Of a DNA stretch of 64,000 nucleotides, positions 12,066 to 23,399 are shown one piece after another. The notes beneath the pieces are model-generated. The model worked only from the letters and a program-made list of their open reading frames with translations, was not told the origin of the DNA and made no database searches. Origin of the DNA: Datisca glomerata (Eukaryota; Streptophyta; Magnoliopsida; Cucurbitales; Datiscaceae); NCBI GenBank assembly GCA_003255025.1, contig QANY01008651.1:1845279-1909278 (forward strand), in the 5' to 3' direction. The position numbers and the translations under genes were made by a program. Position 1 is the stretch's first letter. Each line of letters begins with the position of its first letter.

Positions 12066-12584
12066 ATTGAGGAAAACTCCATAAATCAAGGCTTACTTAA
12101 AAACTATATCTTTACAATTTTAGTAAGGAAAATTGTACTCAATTTTCAATTATCATAATATTATACTCATGGTTTATCAAATCAAATCAATCACTTGTAA
12201 TCTTTTTCTTCCCTCATCATCTCTCTTCTCTTCCTAATACACATATAAAATCAACTAAGATTGTCAAATATCAACTTCACCATTTTTAACTCTCATTTCT
12301 CTCTTCTTCAACGAAAGGCCTCTTCCTCCTTCTTCTTCGAGACCTTGTGACTCATTCTTTTTCTTCTTCAGCAAGACCTGACCTATTCTTCTTCTTTAAC
12401 GAAACTTGCCCGAGACCCATTCTTATTCTGGAGACTCGACCCATTTTTCTTCTTTTTCTTCAACGAGATTCGACCCACTTTTCTTCTTCTTCTTCTTCAG
12501 TGAAACACACTCATTCTTCTTCTTCTTCAACGAGAGGCGTTCTTCTTTTTCTTCACTTGGTGTTTGAGTTGTTAACTGATAGAA

Positions 12585-12865
12585 AAAAATAACTACTTGA
12601 AGGGTTCAAGTAGTCATAAACAACTACTTGAACCATTCAAGTAATTAGCTGATGTCTGCTTTACTTACTGGCTGAATAAAAATAATTACTTAAAGGATTC
12701 ATGTAGTAATAAAAATTTACTTGAACACTTCAAGTAGTCACATAATCTTTAGTTTGCTTACTAACATTATAAAAATAATTACTTTAAAAGTTTCAGTAGT
12801 CATAAACAATTACTTGAACCTTTCAAGGTCACATTGTATCTGGGTTGCTAACTGACAGAAAAAAA
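12585..12865. repeat. Left tandem array of about 93-bp palindromic units
   Basis: Three to four units start at about 12588, 12681, 12774 and 12860. Each contains a spacer such as TTACTGGCTGAATAAAAATA followed by two palindromes of the form ACTACTTGAA-n3-TTCAAGTAGT separated by about 8 bases (CATAAACA). The first unit (12591-12613) is a perfect hairpin. The array is in reverse orientation to the one at 13735-14470. Confidence 0.8.
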
Positions 12866-13734
12866 AAATTATATAAGTTTTTATTATGTGTAGATTTGTG
12901 GAAGTTGAGTAGTTGTAAGATTTATCAAATTTTTGTATATGGCTAGTTGAGCTTCCCCATTTTTCTACAAGATTTAAAACAAATCAGTTAACATTATTTT
13001 TCTCATTTATGTCAATTATTTTAGCTGGGCAACAAGCCTTGTCCACCATATAGTGCAACAAATTTTTTTGATACAACTACATTTTCCATACGTACTTGCA
13101 CTAAGTACACAACAAATGCACACATACAAATATCCATCACTACATATCGATTAATACTACAATTGATCCTACTTGCCACTAACAATGACCACAATTATAA
13201 AGGTAAAACATATAATGCAAACATGAAAAAAAAATTCAACGTGTTCGTCTAGCTCTCTAATGCTTGAATCCTTATATCTATGCGTTGTAACTCATCTTTA
13301 AGTTTTTTTAAATCATTGTTCTTGTTCACTCACTTCATCAAGATGGTTGCACCATCCAAAAATATCCAGATTTATTCTCCAGGCAACAACAATATAGCCT
13401 ATTATTGTTTCAGTTCGACTATGATATTTTCACATCATCTCTTCTTCCGCAAGAACATATTTTGCTAACAAATCTCAATCCTCCATATGCAAAATCATTG
13501 GCATCAAAACTTGACATACTGTACCTACACATGTTTAGAATACAAAAAAAAATCTTAAACCAATAACTTATTCATCCAACTCTTGAAGAGTTATTTATCA
13601 AACACATGTTGAGCATCATACCCTCATAAATAAATTGAAGAGTCAATGAAATTTTTCCTTAGTTGATTCTATCATTAAACAAACCAATATAAAAGTTTTT
13701 TTAAATTTTTTTAGTATGTAATTATATTTATTTT

Positions 13735-14470
13735 ACGACAACTTGAACCATTGAAGTTTCTATTAATGACTACTTGAACCTTCAAGTAGTTATTTTTATT
13801 CTGTCAGTAGACAACCCAGAAACCAGGTGATTACTTGAAGAGTTCTAGTAATTATTTATGACTGTTGGATAACTAGCTGCCAGAATATTCCAAAATCAAA
13901 ATGACTACTTGAACCCTTCAAATAGTCACTTGTTCACTAGTTAACTGACTGTTCAAATCAAAATAACTACTTGAGGGGTTCAAGTAGTCCTAAACAACTA
14001 CTTGAAACTTTCAAGTAGTTACCTAGTCTATGAAGGGTTCAAGTATTGTAAACCTACACCCTTTCTAAGTTTAGAAATTTCAGAGAATATGTGACTACTT
14101 GAAGAGTTTATTTTCAAGTAAATTTTTATGATTACTTGAACCCTTCAAGTTGTTGTTTTTATTTTGCCAGTAAGTAAACCAAAAATCAGGTGACTATTTT
14201 AAGGGTTCAAAGATTTTTTTTTGACTACTTTAAACCCTTCAAATAGTTATTTTTATGTTAGTCAGCAACGCAAATATCATGCGACTACTTGAAGGGTTCC
14301 AGTAATTGTTTAGGATTATTTGAATCCTTCAAATAGTTATTTTTATTCTGTTAGTAAGCAAATCAAAGGCCATGTGACTACTTGAAGGGTTCAAGTAGTT
14401 TGTTACAACTATTTGAACCCTTCAAATAGTTATTTTTTACTTCAAATAGTTATTTTTTGCTTCAAATAGT
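13735..14470. repeat. Right tandem array of about 93-bp palindromic units
   Basis: Spacers reading TAGTTATTTTTATTCTGTCAG recur near 13787, 14146, 14239, 14334 and 14425, with a 91-95-bp period in the regular part. Each is preceded by paired palindromes ACTACTTGAA-n3-TTCAAGTAGT. The piece at 14354-14425 (GACTACTTGAAGGGTTCAAG... to ...CTTCAAATAGT) is the clearest pair. It ends with a short triplication of CTTCAAATAGTTATTTTTT (about 14410-14475). Confidence 0.8.
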
Positions 14471-14814
14471 TATTTTTTACTATCATTCTTCTTCTTCTTC
14501 AACGAAGCTTGCTCCTCCTCCTCCTCCTACTCCAGCGAGACTCGAGATTTTTTTGGGCTTGCTGAGTCTCTGAAGAAGAAGAATGGGTCTCGGGCAAGCT
14601 TCGAGTCTCGCTGAAGGAGAAGAAAGAGAAGAAGGAGAGAGAGAGATTGCAAGTGGTTGATTTGATTTGATGGGCTATGGGTATAATATTCTGATAATTG
14701 AAAAAATGTATAATTTTTCTTACTAAACTTAGAAAATGTATAGTTTTCTCAATAACCCATAAATCAATGATGTCGAATACAAGTCTTATATGAGATGAAG
14801 TTATTAAGCTTGCA

Positions 14815-15048
14815 GCATGTATTATCTAGTTGAAAATGTGAAATAACATGCTAATAAGTTCTAACTAGACTTACGTGGAATAAATTTTAAAAATTAGTTT
14901 TACAATCCAGAATTTGTATAAGTATTACAATTATTTAACTAATATAACATCAAATACTGGATAGTACTATTTAATTTAATATAATATAATATAGTATAGT
15001 CCGATAAATTTAATATAATACTATATAGTTCTGTCTTGACTACCAATG
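14815..15048. mobile_element. Second Harbinger-like right arm (fragment)
   Basis: This stretch is alignable with 11080-11346: TAGTTGAAAATGTGAAATAA, TATAAGTATTACAATTATTT and ATAGTATAGTCCGATAAATT occur in the same order. It ends with GACTACCAA, the reverse complement of the TTGGTAGTC in the left terminal repeat of the 10519 element. The matching left end was not found; the foldback element may have inserted into or beside this copy. Confidence 0.5.
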
Positions 15049-15945
15049 TTAACTTGAATAACAAATATGTATTTAGTATAATACAAATGTTAACTTGAAT
15101 CTCTTATGACATCTCTCTTTCTCCGTGTTCTAAAATATTTGCACAACATCATTAATAGAATAAGATAAGATGATTCAAATTAGTGATTCGTCATTATTAA
15201 CTCACAAAGTTATACATTAAGATCCTGGGTTGGAATCTTAATATCTCTTAAATCATAAGTAAATAACATGAGAGGTTTATAGACTAGAATATTTTTAAGA
15301 CGAATTCTAAATACATATTTGTTTTATTTATTTTCATTTAAATGAAATATGATATTTTAGTCATGAGTTAATGATGTATACAATCTACCCGCACTAGATA
15401 AGTGTTAAATAAATAAATAAAAACAAAATTTGGATGACAATTATAACAACAAATTACTGCTATGAATCATTTGATTATATGGCAAAAATTGACAGCTCTT
15501 GAAGGTCCTAGACGAAATTTGAATTGAAGTAATATGTACTGCTAAACAAAAAAAATTAAGTGAACCTATGATAAAGTGTTTTTTTTTTTTTGCACTAGAC
15601 ATTAGTTACTGGAATTATATTAAAAGAAAATGTTTAGTTTAAGTATAGGGACTTGTTAAACTAATTATGTTAAAAAGTAAAATTTTTAAGAAAAATATGG
15701 CCTTAAACTAAGTAAATTAAAAGAATATGAAACTTTAAAATAAGGAATTTTGAATATTAGGGGACGTTATATTGTGTCCTTAAGGCATCATACAACGTCC
15801 TTTCTAAAACAACCAGTCCATTGTTCACTAAAATATATCCACTTCGTTTTTATATTCATCCTCCACACTTTCAAAACTTGAAAAGCCATTTTCATGAAAT
15901 GTCTTATACAACGAACTACATACTTCTAAGCCTAATCCACTCAAC
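15049..15945. other. Intergenic AT-rich sequence, no feature seen
   Basis: No credible coding frame or repeat boundary was seen on either strand. A minus-strand frame at 16055-15828 has no family signature. Confidence 0.45.
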
Positions 15946-15947
15946 AG

Positions 15948-16770
15948 TACTACAAGAAAAATGATCTTTAGGGATAATTTTTTCTGCCACGGATTTAAAT
16001 CAATTGTCGTATCTATCATTTTACTTGTCAGTATTATTTCATCACTAAAAACCACAACATTAGCAATATTATTTCGTCATTAAAAACTACAACATTAGCA
16101 AACAATGTGGAAATTGTTACGAAAAATATATCTTTAGCGACCAAAAATAAATTGTCACTATAAATATGTCTTTAGCGAGGAAATCATATTACATTAGTAC
16201 AACTTGATGGAAAGAAACATTTTTAGATAATAGTTACCGTCACTACTTCTTATAATTCTTTAATTTTTCTTCTTAAATTTTAAGATTAAATATTAATATA
16301 TTTTAAGTTAAATGATTGATGACACTTTTAACTTTTGAACAATATTATCCAATCTATTTTTAGCATTCATAAATTTCATTCTATACACCTAAAAATAAAA
16401 TATTTTAAAAATTAAGATAACATATATGATTAACATGCATGAAATGAAAACAAGATCAATAAAAATATAAAAAACGATTCAACTGTAACTTTATTAATTA
16501 TAACATAATGATAAATATTAGAGTTCGAAGCAACTATTTGAATCAACTTTTCACACCCATTTTTAACTAGTGTATGTTTAATCATTTTCATTTTCAAAGA
16601 TATACATTAAATGTATTTTTATTGTTTAATATATCGCACGCAACACACGTGTTATAAACTAGTACAATAACATTTAACGACTAAAATAGAACTTGAGGTT
16701 GAAAATTTTCATTTAGCAAGGAAACGTAAATTTGGTTATTATGGCAAGCAAAAATGTTTGTAACTATTAA
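15948..16770 (+). mobile_element. CACTA (En/Spm)-like non-autonomous remnant
   Basis: TACTACAAGAAAAATGATCT near 15948 closely matches the conserved CACTACAAGAAAA terminus of plant CACTA elements, with the first base changed. It is followed by recurring phrases such as CTTTAGCGAC and AATTGTCACTATAAAT, typical of such elements, and a nearly 40-bp direct duplication (about 16028-16110) containing TATTATTTCRTCA and AACTACAACATTAGCAA. The opposite end (TTTTCTTGTAGTG) was not found, so the right border is a guess. Confidence 0.5.
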
Positions 16771-17152
16771 CATTTATGCATTGCCCTATCTCAAAAGTTT
16801 AAGATTTTATCATTTATTTTACAATTAATTCATATGCTCAAATTTTTTTATAACATTCACATACGCATGCATCCGTCTTTATACATGTATACATATTAGT
16901 TAAGCAATATTATTTTAATACAAAAGTAAGATACCAATTAAAATTATCCAAAATCTCATAATTAAAGAGTAATTAAACTAAAAACACTAACTAGATAATT
17001 GTTGTTGACAAAATGAAAGCACAGCATAACTTGCATAATTGATGACCAAAAACCCTAGTTGTTATCTCCCTGCATATTATATGGTGTCGACTTACCCAAC
17101 TAAGATAGGAAAATGCAAACACATTAGGGAAGCATTCACTTAGAACCCTAAA
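16771..17152. other. Intergenic sequence and 3' flank of gene 2
   Basis: No gene is seen. The part nearest 17152 should contain the gene 2 3'-UTR, as minus-strand transcription exits here. Confidence 0.45.
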
Positions 17153-19113
17153 TCACATATGAGCAAAAATAAGAAGCCCTAAAACTATATATACGAAGCC
17201 CTTCTGATGGTAGACTTGATGGGAAGAGGAAAAGGGCGGGGGCTGCGGGAGAGACGGCGGTGGAGGTGGTGGAGTAAGATACTGACAGAAATTAAACCCG
17301 TACCAAGTGTTACTTGGGATCGGGTTATTGTAGTATAATTCAACGGCTTTGGTGTTAGGGCCAGAGACTTCTACGCTCTCCGGTACCCAACCATCGGTGC
17401 CATCACGGTAGAGATATAGATAGCATATCTGATCTGCACATGGTCCACTTACATGAAACGTATCAATAGAACATTTGCTAAACGTCCCCGAAGCTACATC
17501 GTCCAGTCTTGGTGCATATATCTGATTGACAATTTGTAATGAGAATAAATAAAACCAACTGCATATACATTAAACTAAATTCAATTCTATATTACACAAA
17601 AGGTCCATCTATATATACAATTATAATCCAACTGTAACGGGTACACTGCACTTTAATGGTGATCTTTCTTTTCTTTTTCTTTGTACAAGATTTATTTATG
17701 GCTAAAGCTTAACGATCTTTTTATTTTGATTAATACTTTGTTTGATAATATACTTCATATAATGTACAGTTAGTTTTAAACTTTTCCTACATCAATGTTT
17801 AATGGCTTTTCAGGAACCTTTTGCCCATAACAAGAGCACTTTAAGTTCAAAAATAAAAGCCTCTAGAGGAGTCACAAAAAAATAGGAGTGAAAATGGTTA
17901 TACCCATAAGATGATCGGTTTAGTCATTCTTTAAGGAGATTTGATTTGGTTCGGTTGACTAAAATTACAGAATTAAAGTTTCGCTTTGGTTTCCAATTTA
18001 GCGAGTCTTTGAGCTTAACCAAAACTTTACTTTTTATATATATATATTTTTATATGTAATCTCATAACAAACCGAACTCAAACATAACTTTAGTTTAATA
18101 TTATCTTTTTTGTAATATCCTTTAAAAATATTTAAAAAAATATTATATTTTCATTATTAAATATGAATTAGAGATTCAAATTGAACCAAAACTTTAAGTT
18201 AAATTCAATTCTTTTTATGCAACCGATTGGATTCAGTTCTATAATGTTGCGATAATATGAAATATTATGAGTGTGTCAGGTTAAATATAAATCATCTAGT
18301 TTAACAACAATTGTTTTTTTCTTAATTTTAGTAGAAAAACTTCAGTGAACATAAAATGAAAAGAGTGGTTCCCAGTTTCTATCTGGTAATTTCAGCAGCA
18401 CAGCACAACGACCCAATAGACTCTAATCAAAGCATGAATCACGAAAAAGATTTCTTGTGGCTTCATTTATTTCATCAAGGTTTTCTTTTCTCTTTCTTCT
18501 AATAATAAATTTAGTTATTTTCTCCCGATAAGACAGAAACGTGAAAAAAAAGATATAGTTTTAGTTAATCTAAGAGCTGACCCACAATTTCATTATATTT
18601 ATTTTATCGAAACCCACATTTCCATTAATGAATAGGAAACAAAAGCTTTAAAAGTTTCAGTCTTCAAAAGACCCGGATAACAATAAAACTGGGTTTTCCC
18701 TCTACGGAAAAATATTAATTAATTAAATAAAGCTAAAGCAGAATAAAAATATTTTAAATATTAACTAATGTGGAAAATCAAACCTGATTGCCATGAGAAT
18801 CCCCAAAAAGAATACCGATTTCATCTCTGGTAAAAATGGGTGATGAACAGCTCGTCGTTATATTCACTTTGTACGTGCAGTCACCTACTTCCTTCACACA
18901 CACAAAAATCCATTTTTTTTTTAATTTTAGAGACCAAACAGGCAAAAAGTAAAGTAAAAAATTGAAGAAAATGGAGAAATGGGAAAAACCCAAAACCTGG
19001 ATGTAGCTGATGATGAAGGATTTGGGGGCAGCTTGAGGAAGAGAGCTGGTTGGGTTAGGTAGAGAGAGGTTGAAGATGAAGAAGAAAACGAGTACAAAAC
19101 AGAGTGCTTTCAT
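17153..19113 (-). CDS. ATS3-like protein, gene 2 (short proline-rich linker)
   Basis: Exons at 19113-18997, 18891-18784 and 17521-17153, with GT-AG introns of 105 and 1262 bases, give 197 residues. Exon 1 encodes a signal peptide (ALCFVLVFFFIFNLSL) and ends SYIQ. Exon 2 is 108 nt and reads EVGDCTYKVNITTSC with FGDSHGNQ. Exon 3 reads IYAPRLDD, then CSIDTFHVSGPC, QICYLYLYRDGTDGWVPESV and WYGFNFC, so all six family cysteines are kept. After the domain comes a linker of roughly 25 residues with PPPPPP and QPPP. The end is hydrophobic (FVYIVLGLLIFAHM), possibly a membrane anchor or GPI signal. The ATS3/PLAT-like domain is thought to act in the secretory path or cell wall; its ligand is unknown. 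Intron 2 contains sequence rich in CGGTT/AACCG words that may be an old MITE. Confidence 0.9.
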
Positions 19114-19199
19114 GGTTGTTTTCTTTGTGTCTCTTTCTGCTCTCTTCGCAAGGAAGAAAAGGGATTATTCTGATGGTGAAATGTGAGAGCTTGGGTGTG

Positions 19200-19410
19200 G
19201 TTAATTTCCCCTCTCTTTTATTGACACTGTGTCCTCTCGAATTGAATCAACGTGGCGAACTTTTATTTGTGTTTCTCTCTCTCTCTGTTAAATTATTTTG
19301 AGGATTTTTACTTTGGGGTTAGGTAGGAAATGTGTCTCTTGTAATTAAGTTTAAAACATGTTTTATTTTATGGGGAAAATACATTGTTCACGTGTTTCCC
19401 ACGTGTTTGG
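19200..19410 (-). promoter_or_regulatory. Upstream region of gene 2 with paired CACGTG motifs
   Basis: Two CACGTG cores lie at 19389-19394 and 19400-19405, about 280 bases upstream of the gene 2 ATG. Closer in, at 19316-19340, is a block beginning GGGTTAGGTAGGAAAT, nearly identical to one at 37106-37130 upstream of gene 4. Paired G-box/ABRE motifs are a known arrangement for ABA and seed-type regulation. Confidence 0.5.
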
Positions 19411-19699
19411 CAATGCATAATCTATTATGAGAAAAATCCTAAGGTAGAGACTAATTTACAAGATCCATGGACTAAAGTGTTGAATTATTAATCTGTAACA
19501 TTCAATTAGTTTCAAAAATAAGAATTCATGAACTCAAGTGTAAATTTTAATTAAACGTGTGAGACTAAAGTGTAATCAACCTCTAAGGCAGGGAGATTTA
19601 GTGTCATTTATCTTATTATTTAGTTTAAACTACATCTGATCGCTCAACTTTGACATTTTATATTTAGTTTAAACTATTATTTTGGAGTTTAAGGTGATG

Positions 19700-20950
19700 T
19701 GTGTATGAGTGATTTAGTTTATGCTAAGTATGTCTGGAAACGTGTGAGTTAGTGCTTGGAGGGTGAATGACAAGCAACATTAGGCGGTGTCGGAAAGGTG
19801 ACAAATGCCTTTAAGACTTTAAGATTTATGAACGAGGAGAGAATATTCTCAGTGTTTCATCTCGGGATTAATGAGAAGTGATTGCCTCAATTTAGTGGTG
19901 CTAGAGACCCCTTTATATAGATGGTGTCGAGTGGGGACCGCGCGCCCGTCCCTTTCAACCTCATGTAAATCGCGTGTCCACGCTTAAAACTTGATCACAC
20001 ACTAAAAATGTGACACCGTGTCTAAAATGTGCCACATCCTTAAAGTGACGTAGCATACGAAACTGTGCCCCAGGGTTCCTCCATGGCAGCATGGGATGTC
20101 GCACCTAAGGTTCCTTCGTGACAGCATGGGATGCCGTACATAGGGTTTCCCTTGTGGCGGCATGGGGAGCCACTCTCAGGGTTCCCCCGAGGTGGCATGG
20201 AGAGCCACCCCCGGGGTGGTATGGGGAGCCACCTTCGAGTTCCCCCAGGAGTGGCATGGAAAACCGCACCTGGGGTCCCCCCCCATGGCGGCATGGAGAG
20301 CCACCATCGGGGTTCCCTAGGGGTGGCATGGGAGCCACCTCAGGGTTCCCTCAAGAGTGGCATGAAGAGCCACCTCCAGGGTGGCATGGGGAGCCACCCC
20401 CGAGGTTCCCCTTGGAATGACATGGGGAGTCGCTCCCAGAGTTCCCCTTGTGGGGGCATGGAGAGCCACCCTTGGGGTTCCCCCCAAGGTGGCATGAGGA
20501 GCCACCTCCGAGGTTCTCCTCGGAGTGGCATGGGGAGCCGCGCCCGGGGTTCTCCCGAGATGGCATAAATGAGGCACTTCCAAGACTCGTAAGATGGCTA
20601 TATCCTTCAAAGATATCTTCCCATCCTGGTGTAGCGAACCTTGTTCTAATCCTACCAAACCACAGCCCCCAGTTGTTCTCAAACGAGAAAATACCTTCGA
20701 ATCTTTGTCACTAAACTCGAAGACGAAGTACCACATTTAATAAGTAATTTTATATAATGGGATCGTCACCTTTATAAAATAGGAGCGTCCCTTACAAATG
20801 TTATTTTGTTAATATCACGCACCAATCAACGTTATTCCACGTAAGTGCCACATGGAACTGTCTTTAGACGTCACTTGTTTCATTTAATACGTTATCTTTA
20901 ACGACGTGACTCATTATTTACAACTATAATTGGTCCGTACGACCAAATAT
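19700..20950 (-). mobile_element. LTR-like segment (possible solo LTR) with internal minisatellite
   Basis: Around 19760-19830 the text GGAGGGTGAATGAC and AAAGGTGACAAATGCCTTTA matches in order the regions near 46160 (GGTGAATGGGGAGCACTC, GGTGACAAATGCTTG) that belong to recognisable LTRs. As in those, a TTTATATAG motif and a GC-rich minisatellite follow. No paired LTR, TG...CA ends or target duplication could be fixed, so the borders are approximate. No element genes are attached. Confidence 0.45.
20066..20567. repeat. GC-rich minisatellite, about 36-bp unit
   Basis: About 14 units follow the pattern GGGTTCCCCNNGNGTGGCAT then GGGGAGCCACCNCCG, with period 36. Two half-size interruptions occur (near 20210 and 20370). 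Since 36 is a multiple of three, several frames on both strands stay open and produce spurious repetitive ORFs. It is far more GC-rich than its surroundings. Confidence 0.9.
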
Positions 20951-21486
20951 ATTAGCAAAACACGAAGGTAATTGTGAGTTAACATATGAAATCAATTTCT
21001 ATCATGTTCAATTGATAAAGTTAACAGAAGGACCAAATAAATAACAACTTCAAAGTTTAAGGAGTAAATTCACGTCCACAAAAATTAAGGTTGAGGTTTA
21101 TAATAAAAAAGAGAGTCAAATTGATCGACAAAAACATAGTGTAAAACCATTATTAGTTCTTCCTAAACTCATCCCCTCGACAGATGAAGTTATTATTAAT
21201 TCAAAATATCCGGTGTATACTCCTAAAGATTATACAAAAACCCATGATGATTAGTCCCTTTGTTCTTGCATTTTCTTTAATTTTCTTAATTAAGTTCTGG
21301 ATTAATTTAAAACACTATATTGATAACTGATTTTTAGAATTTACATCAAAATGTACTTTAATTGTTTACACTTACAGGATTAAATTGATATCCAAAAGAA
21401 ACAAGAAGAATAATATATATATATTTCACCTTTTACTTTTTTCATTTCTTTCCTTATTTTACCAAATGCTAAGCCTAAATGCGAGA
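20951..21486. other. Intergenic AT-rich sequence, no feature seen
   Basis: No coding frame is supported. CTCGA at 21487-21491 is the target duplication of the copia element that follows. Confidence 0.45.
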
Positions 21487-21491
21487 CTCGA

Positions 21492-21696
21492 TGTTAGAAT
21501 TCAGAGAAGACTGTTGTATTTCTCATTAACCAAAAGAAGAAGGATAACAATATAAATATAGCTATATGTACAGGCACGTGCAAGTTAATAGACTAATCAG
21601 ACAATTAACAATAAACTAAAAATACTAACTATAATTAACAAAAACTATAAACCAACTGAGTGAGCTAACAAGCTAAGATAACTACTAATACTAACA
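21492..21696 (-). repeat. 3' LTR of Copia-1
   Basis: It starts TGTTAGAATTCAGAGAAG on the plus strand and ends TACTAACA. It matches 30887-31093 along its whole length with scattered differences, so the insertion is not recent. The polypurine tract, read on the minus strand as CCAACTTAAGGGGGCA, abuts it at 21697-21712. Confidence 0.92.
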
Positions 21697-23278
21697 TGCC
21701 CCCTTAAGTTGGAAGTACATGAAATTACTTTAAGCTTGCAACGATGAGCTAAAAACTGAGCTTCAGGAAGAGGCTTGGTCATGATGTCTACAACTTGGTT
21801 TTCTGAAGGAAGATATTGAACCTGTAACTTTTTCTCTAATAAAATGGATATCCAGCCTAACATGCTTTTGTTCTCAAATGAAAAACAGGATTGGCAGCAA
21901 GTATTCCAGCTCCAATATTATCACACCATAGAGTTGACGATAAAACCAAGTAAAACAATAATGATTTTAACCAAATCAACTCGATAGCAACTTGAGAAAG
22001 AGACCTATACTCAGATAATGTGCTTGATCTAGCAACAATAGGTTGCTTCTTGGAACTCCATACAGTAAGGTTCTTATCTAAGTAAATGTAGTAATATGAG
22101 GTAGAGCATTTGTCATCCAAGTTACTTGTCCAATCAGCGTCGGTAAAACCTTCTAAAGATAAGGAAAATGTATGAGTAAAAAGCAAGCCATAATCAATGG
22201 TGCATTTCAAGTATTGCAGGCATGATTCTTTTACATGTTGTCCAGTACTCATTTGTGGGTTTTACATAAATTGAGAGCTTGTTGACAGAGAAGGATATAT
22301 CACGTCTAGTCACGATGAGGTATTGTAAAGAACCTATTGTACTTTTAAACAGGGAAGGGTCTTCAAAGGGGATACTAGAGCTCAGCTTGGCTGAAGGGCA
22401 TATATGAGTATTACAACTCTTTGATTTTGTACTGTTTGTCTTCTTAAGGAGATCTAATGTGTATTTGGCCTGAGTAATATATAATCCAGAAGCATCTCGA
22501 TGTGCTTTGAAGCCAAGAAAGTAGCTTACCGAATCGAGCGACTTTAGAACAAATTTCTTGTGCGTATCAGAAATAACTCTTTGAATTAACTTAGAATTAT
22601 TTTATGTTACTAGTATATCATCAACATATACTAGTACTAAAATAATAGAGGAAGAATCCTTAACAAAAAATATGGATGAGTCAGATTTAGAGTTGTTAAA
22701 ACCCCACTACATCATAGCTCCTTTAGGCTTCTCAAACCAGGCCCTAGGGACCTGTTTGAGACCATACAACATTTTTCTAAGTCTGTAAACATATTCAGGG
22801 TGAGAAGCACTGATGAAACCTACAGGTTGTGACATGTGAACATATTCTTGCAACTCTGAATTTGGAAAGTCATTATTTATGTGAATTTAGTGAAACAATC
22901 CAATTATATGTGACAACAGGAGATAAAATAATTTTGATGGTTGATGTTTTAACTACGGGACTGAAGGTGCCATTAAAATAAAAATCATAATGTTGCTGAA
23001 GACTCTACTCATCTCTCATGGCAGCAAACCATTTTGGATCAGCTAATGCTTTCTTAATAGAAGTAGGTTCAGATTCAGTATTGCACAAATTGGACAGAAA
23101 GGACTTGGGTTTGAAAATTCTATGTTTTGATCGTATGACCATAGGGTGAATAGACTGTTTTGAAGTTATAGGAATATGAGAGGGTGGAGAAGAACTTGGT
23201 GTAATGTTTCTAGAATTAAGAACAGGAGAAATAGAGGAAGATAAACTCTCTTGAGTGTGGATTCTCATCTTTGTTGAT
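21697..23278 (-). pseudogene. Copia-1 reverse transcriptase C-terminal part and RNase H, broken
   Basis: On the minus strand 23268-23005 ends IKKALADPKWFAAMRDE, the usual start of copia RT. Further down come YRLRKMLYGLKQVPRAWFEK (about 22810-22745) and LVYVDDILVT, the catalytic box. RNase H follows in 22252-21857, with GFTDADWTSNLDDKCSTSYY, WSSKKQPIVARSSTLSEYRS and LWCDNIGA, ending near 21645 with VDIMTKPLPEAQF. Stops interrupt the frame around 22700 and 22600. Confidence 0.88.
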
Positions 23279-23399
23279 TAGAGCTTACTTTTTTCCCGTG
23301 TGTAGAATTTGTCTTTTAGGATGAAGGTGTTCGAAGAGGGTTACTCCTCTTAGTTTTCATCTCCAAATGGAAGAGATATAGGAATTATGTAAGAGACTT

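Larger units (their letters stand above)
12066..14753. mobile_element. Foldback-type transposable element with hairpin-rich inverted arms
   Basis: The left arm (about 12066-12860) and right arm (about 13735-14753) are inverted copies. On the left, ATCAAATCAAATCAATCACT (12178-12197) and ATTATACTCAT are mirrored at 14652-14695. Outermost, TTGAGGAAAACT is mirrored by AGTTTTCTCAA. Next inwards are mirrored CTT-rich tracts containing ACTTGCCCGAGACCCATTCT-like text, then tandem palindromic units in opposite orientation. A central stretch of about 870 bp (12860-13735) has no credible ORF. Arms of 0.8-1.0 kb with internal tandem repeats recall foldback elements and some Mutator-like elements. No target duplication could be fixed, so the ends are accurate only to some tens of bases. 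Confidence 0.7.

Noticed and set aside
12347..12592. Ser/Phe-rich ORF in the left foldback arm
   Set aside because: It is translated CTT-type simple repeat and has a mirrored copy in the right arm.
13280..13468. Small ORF in the centre of the foldback element as a transposase
   Set aside because: 62 residues with no recognisable domain in an AT-rich stretch; consistent with chance.
17880..18240. MITE in intron 2 of gene 2
   Set aside because: CGGTT and AACCG words suggest a hAT-type MITE, but I could not find convincing terminal repeats or a target duplication.
20040..20736. Long overlapping ORFs on both strands in the 36-bp repeat
   Set aside because: They arise from repetition of a stop-free unit of length divisible by three; no start context, domain or codon signal supports any one of them.
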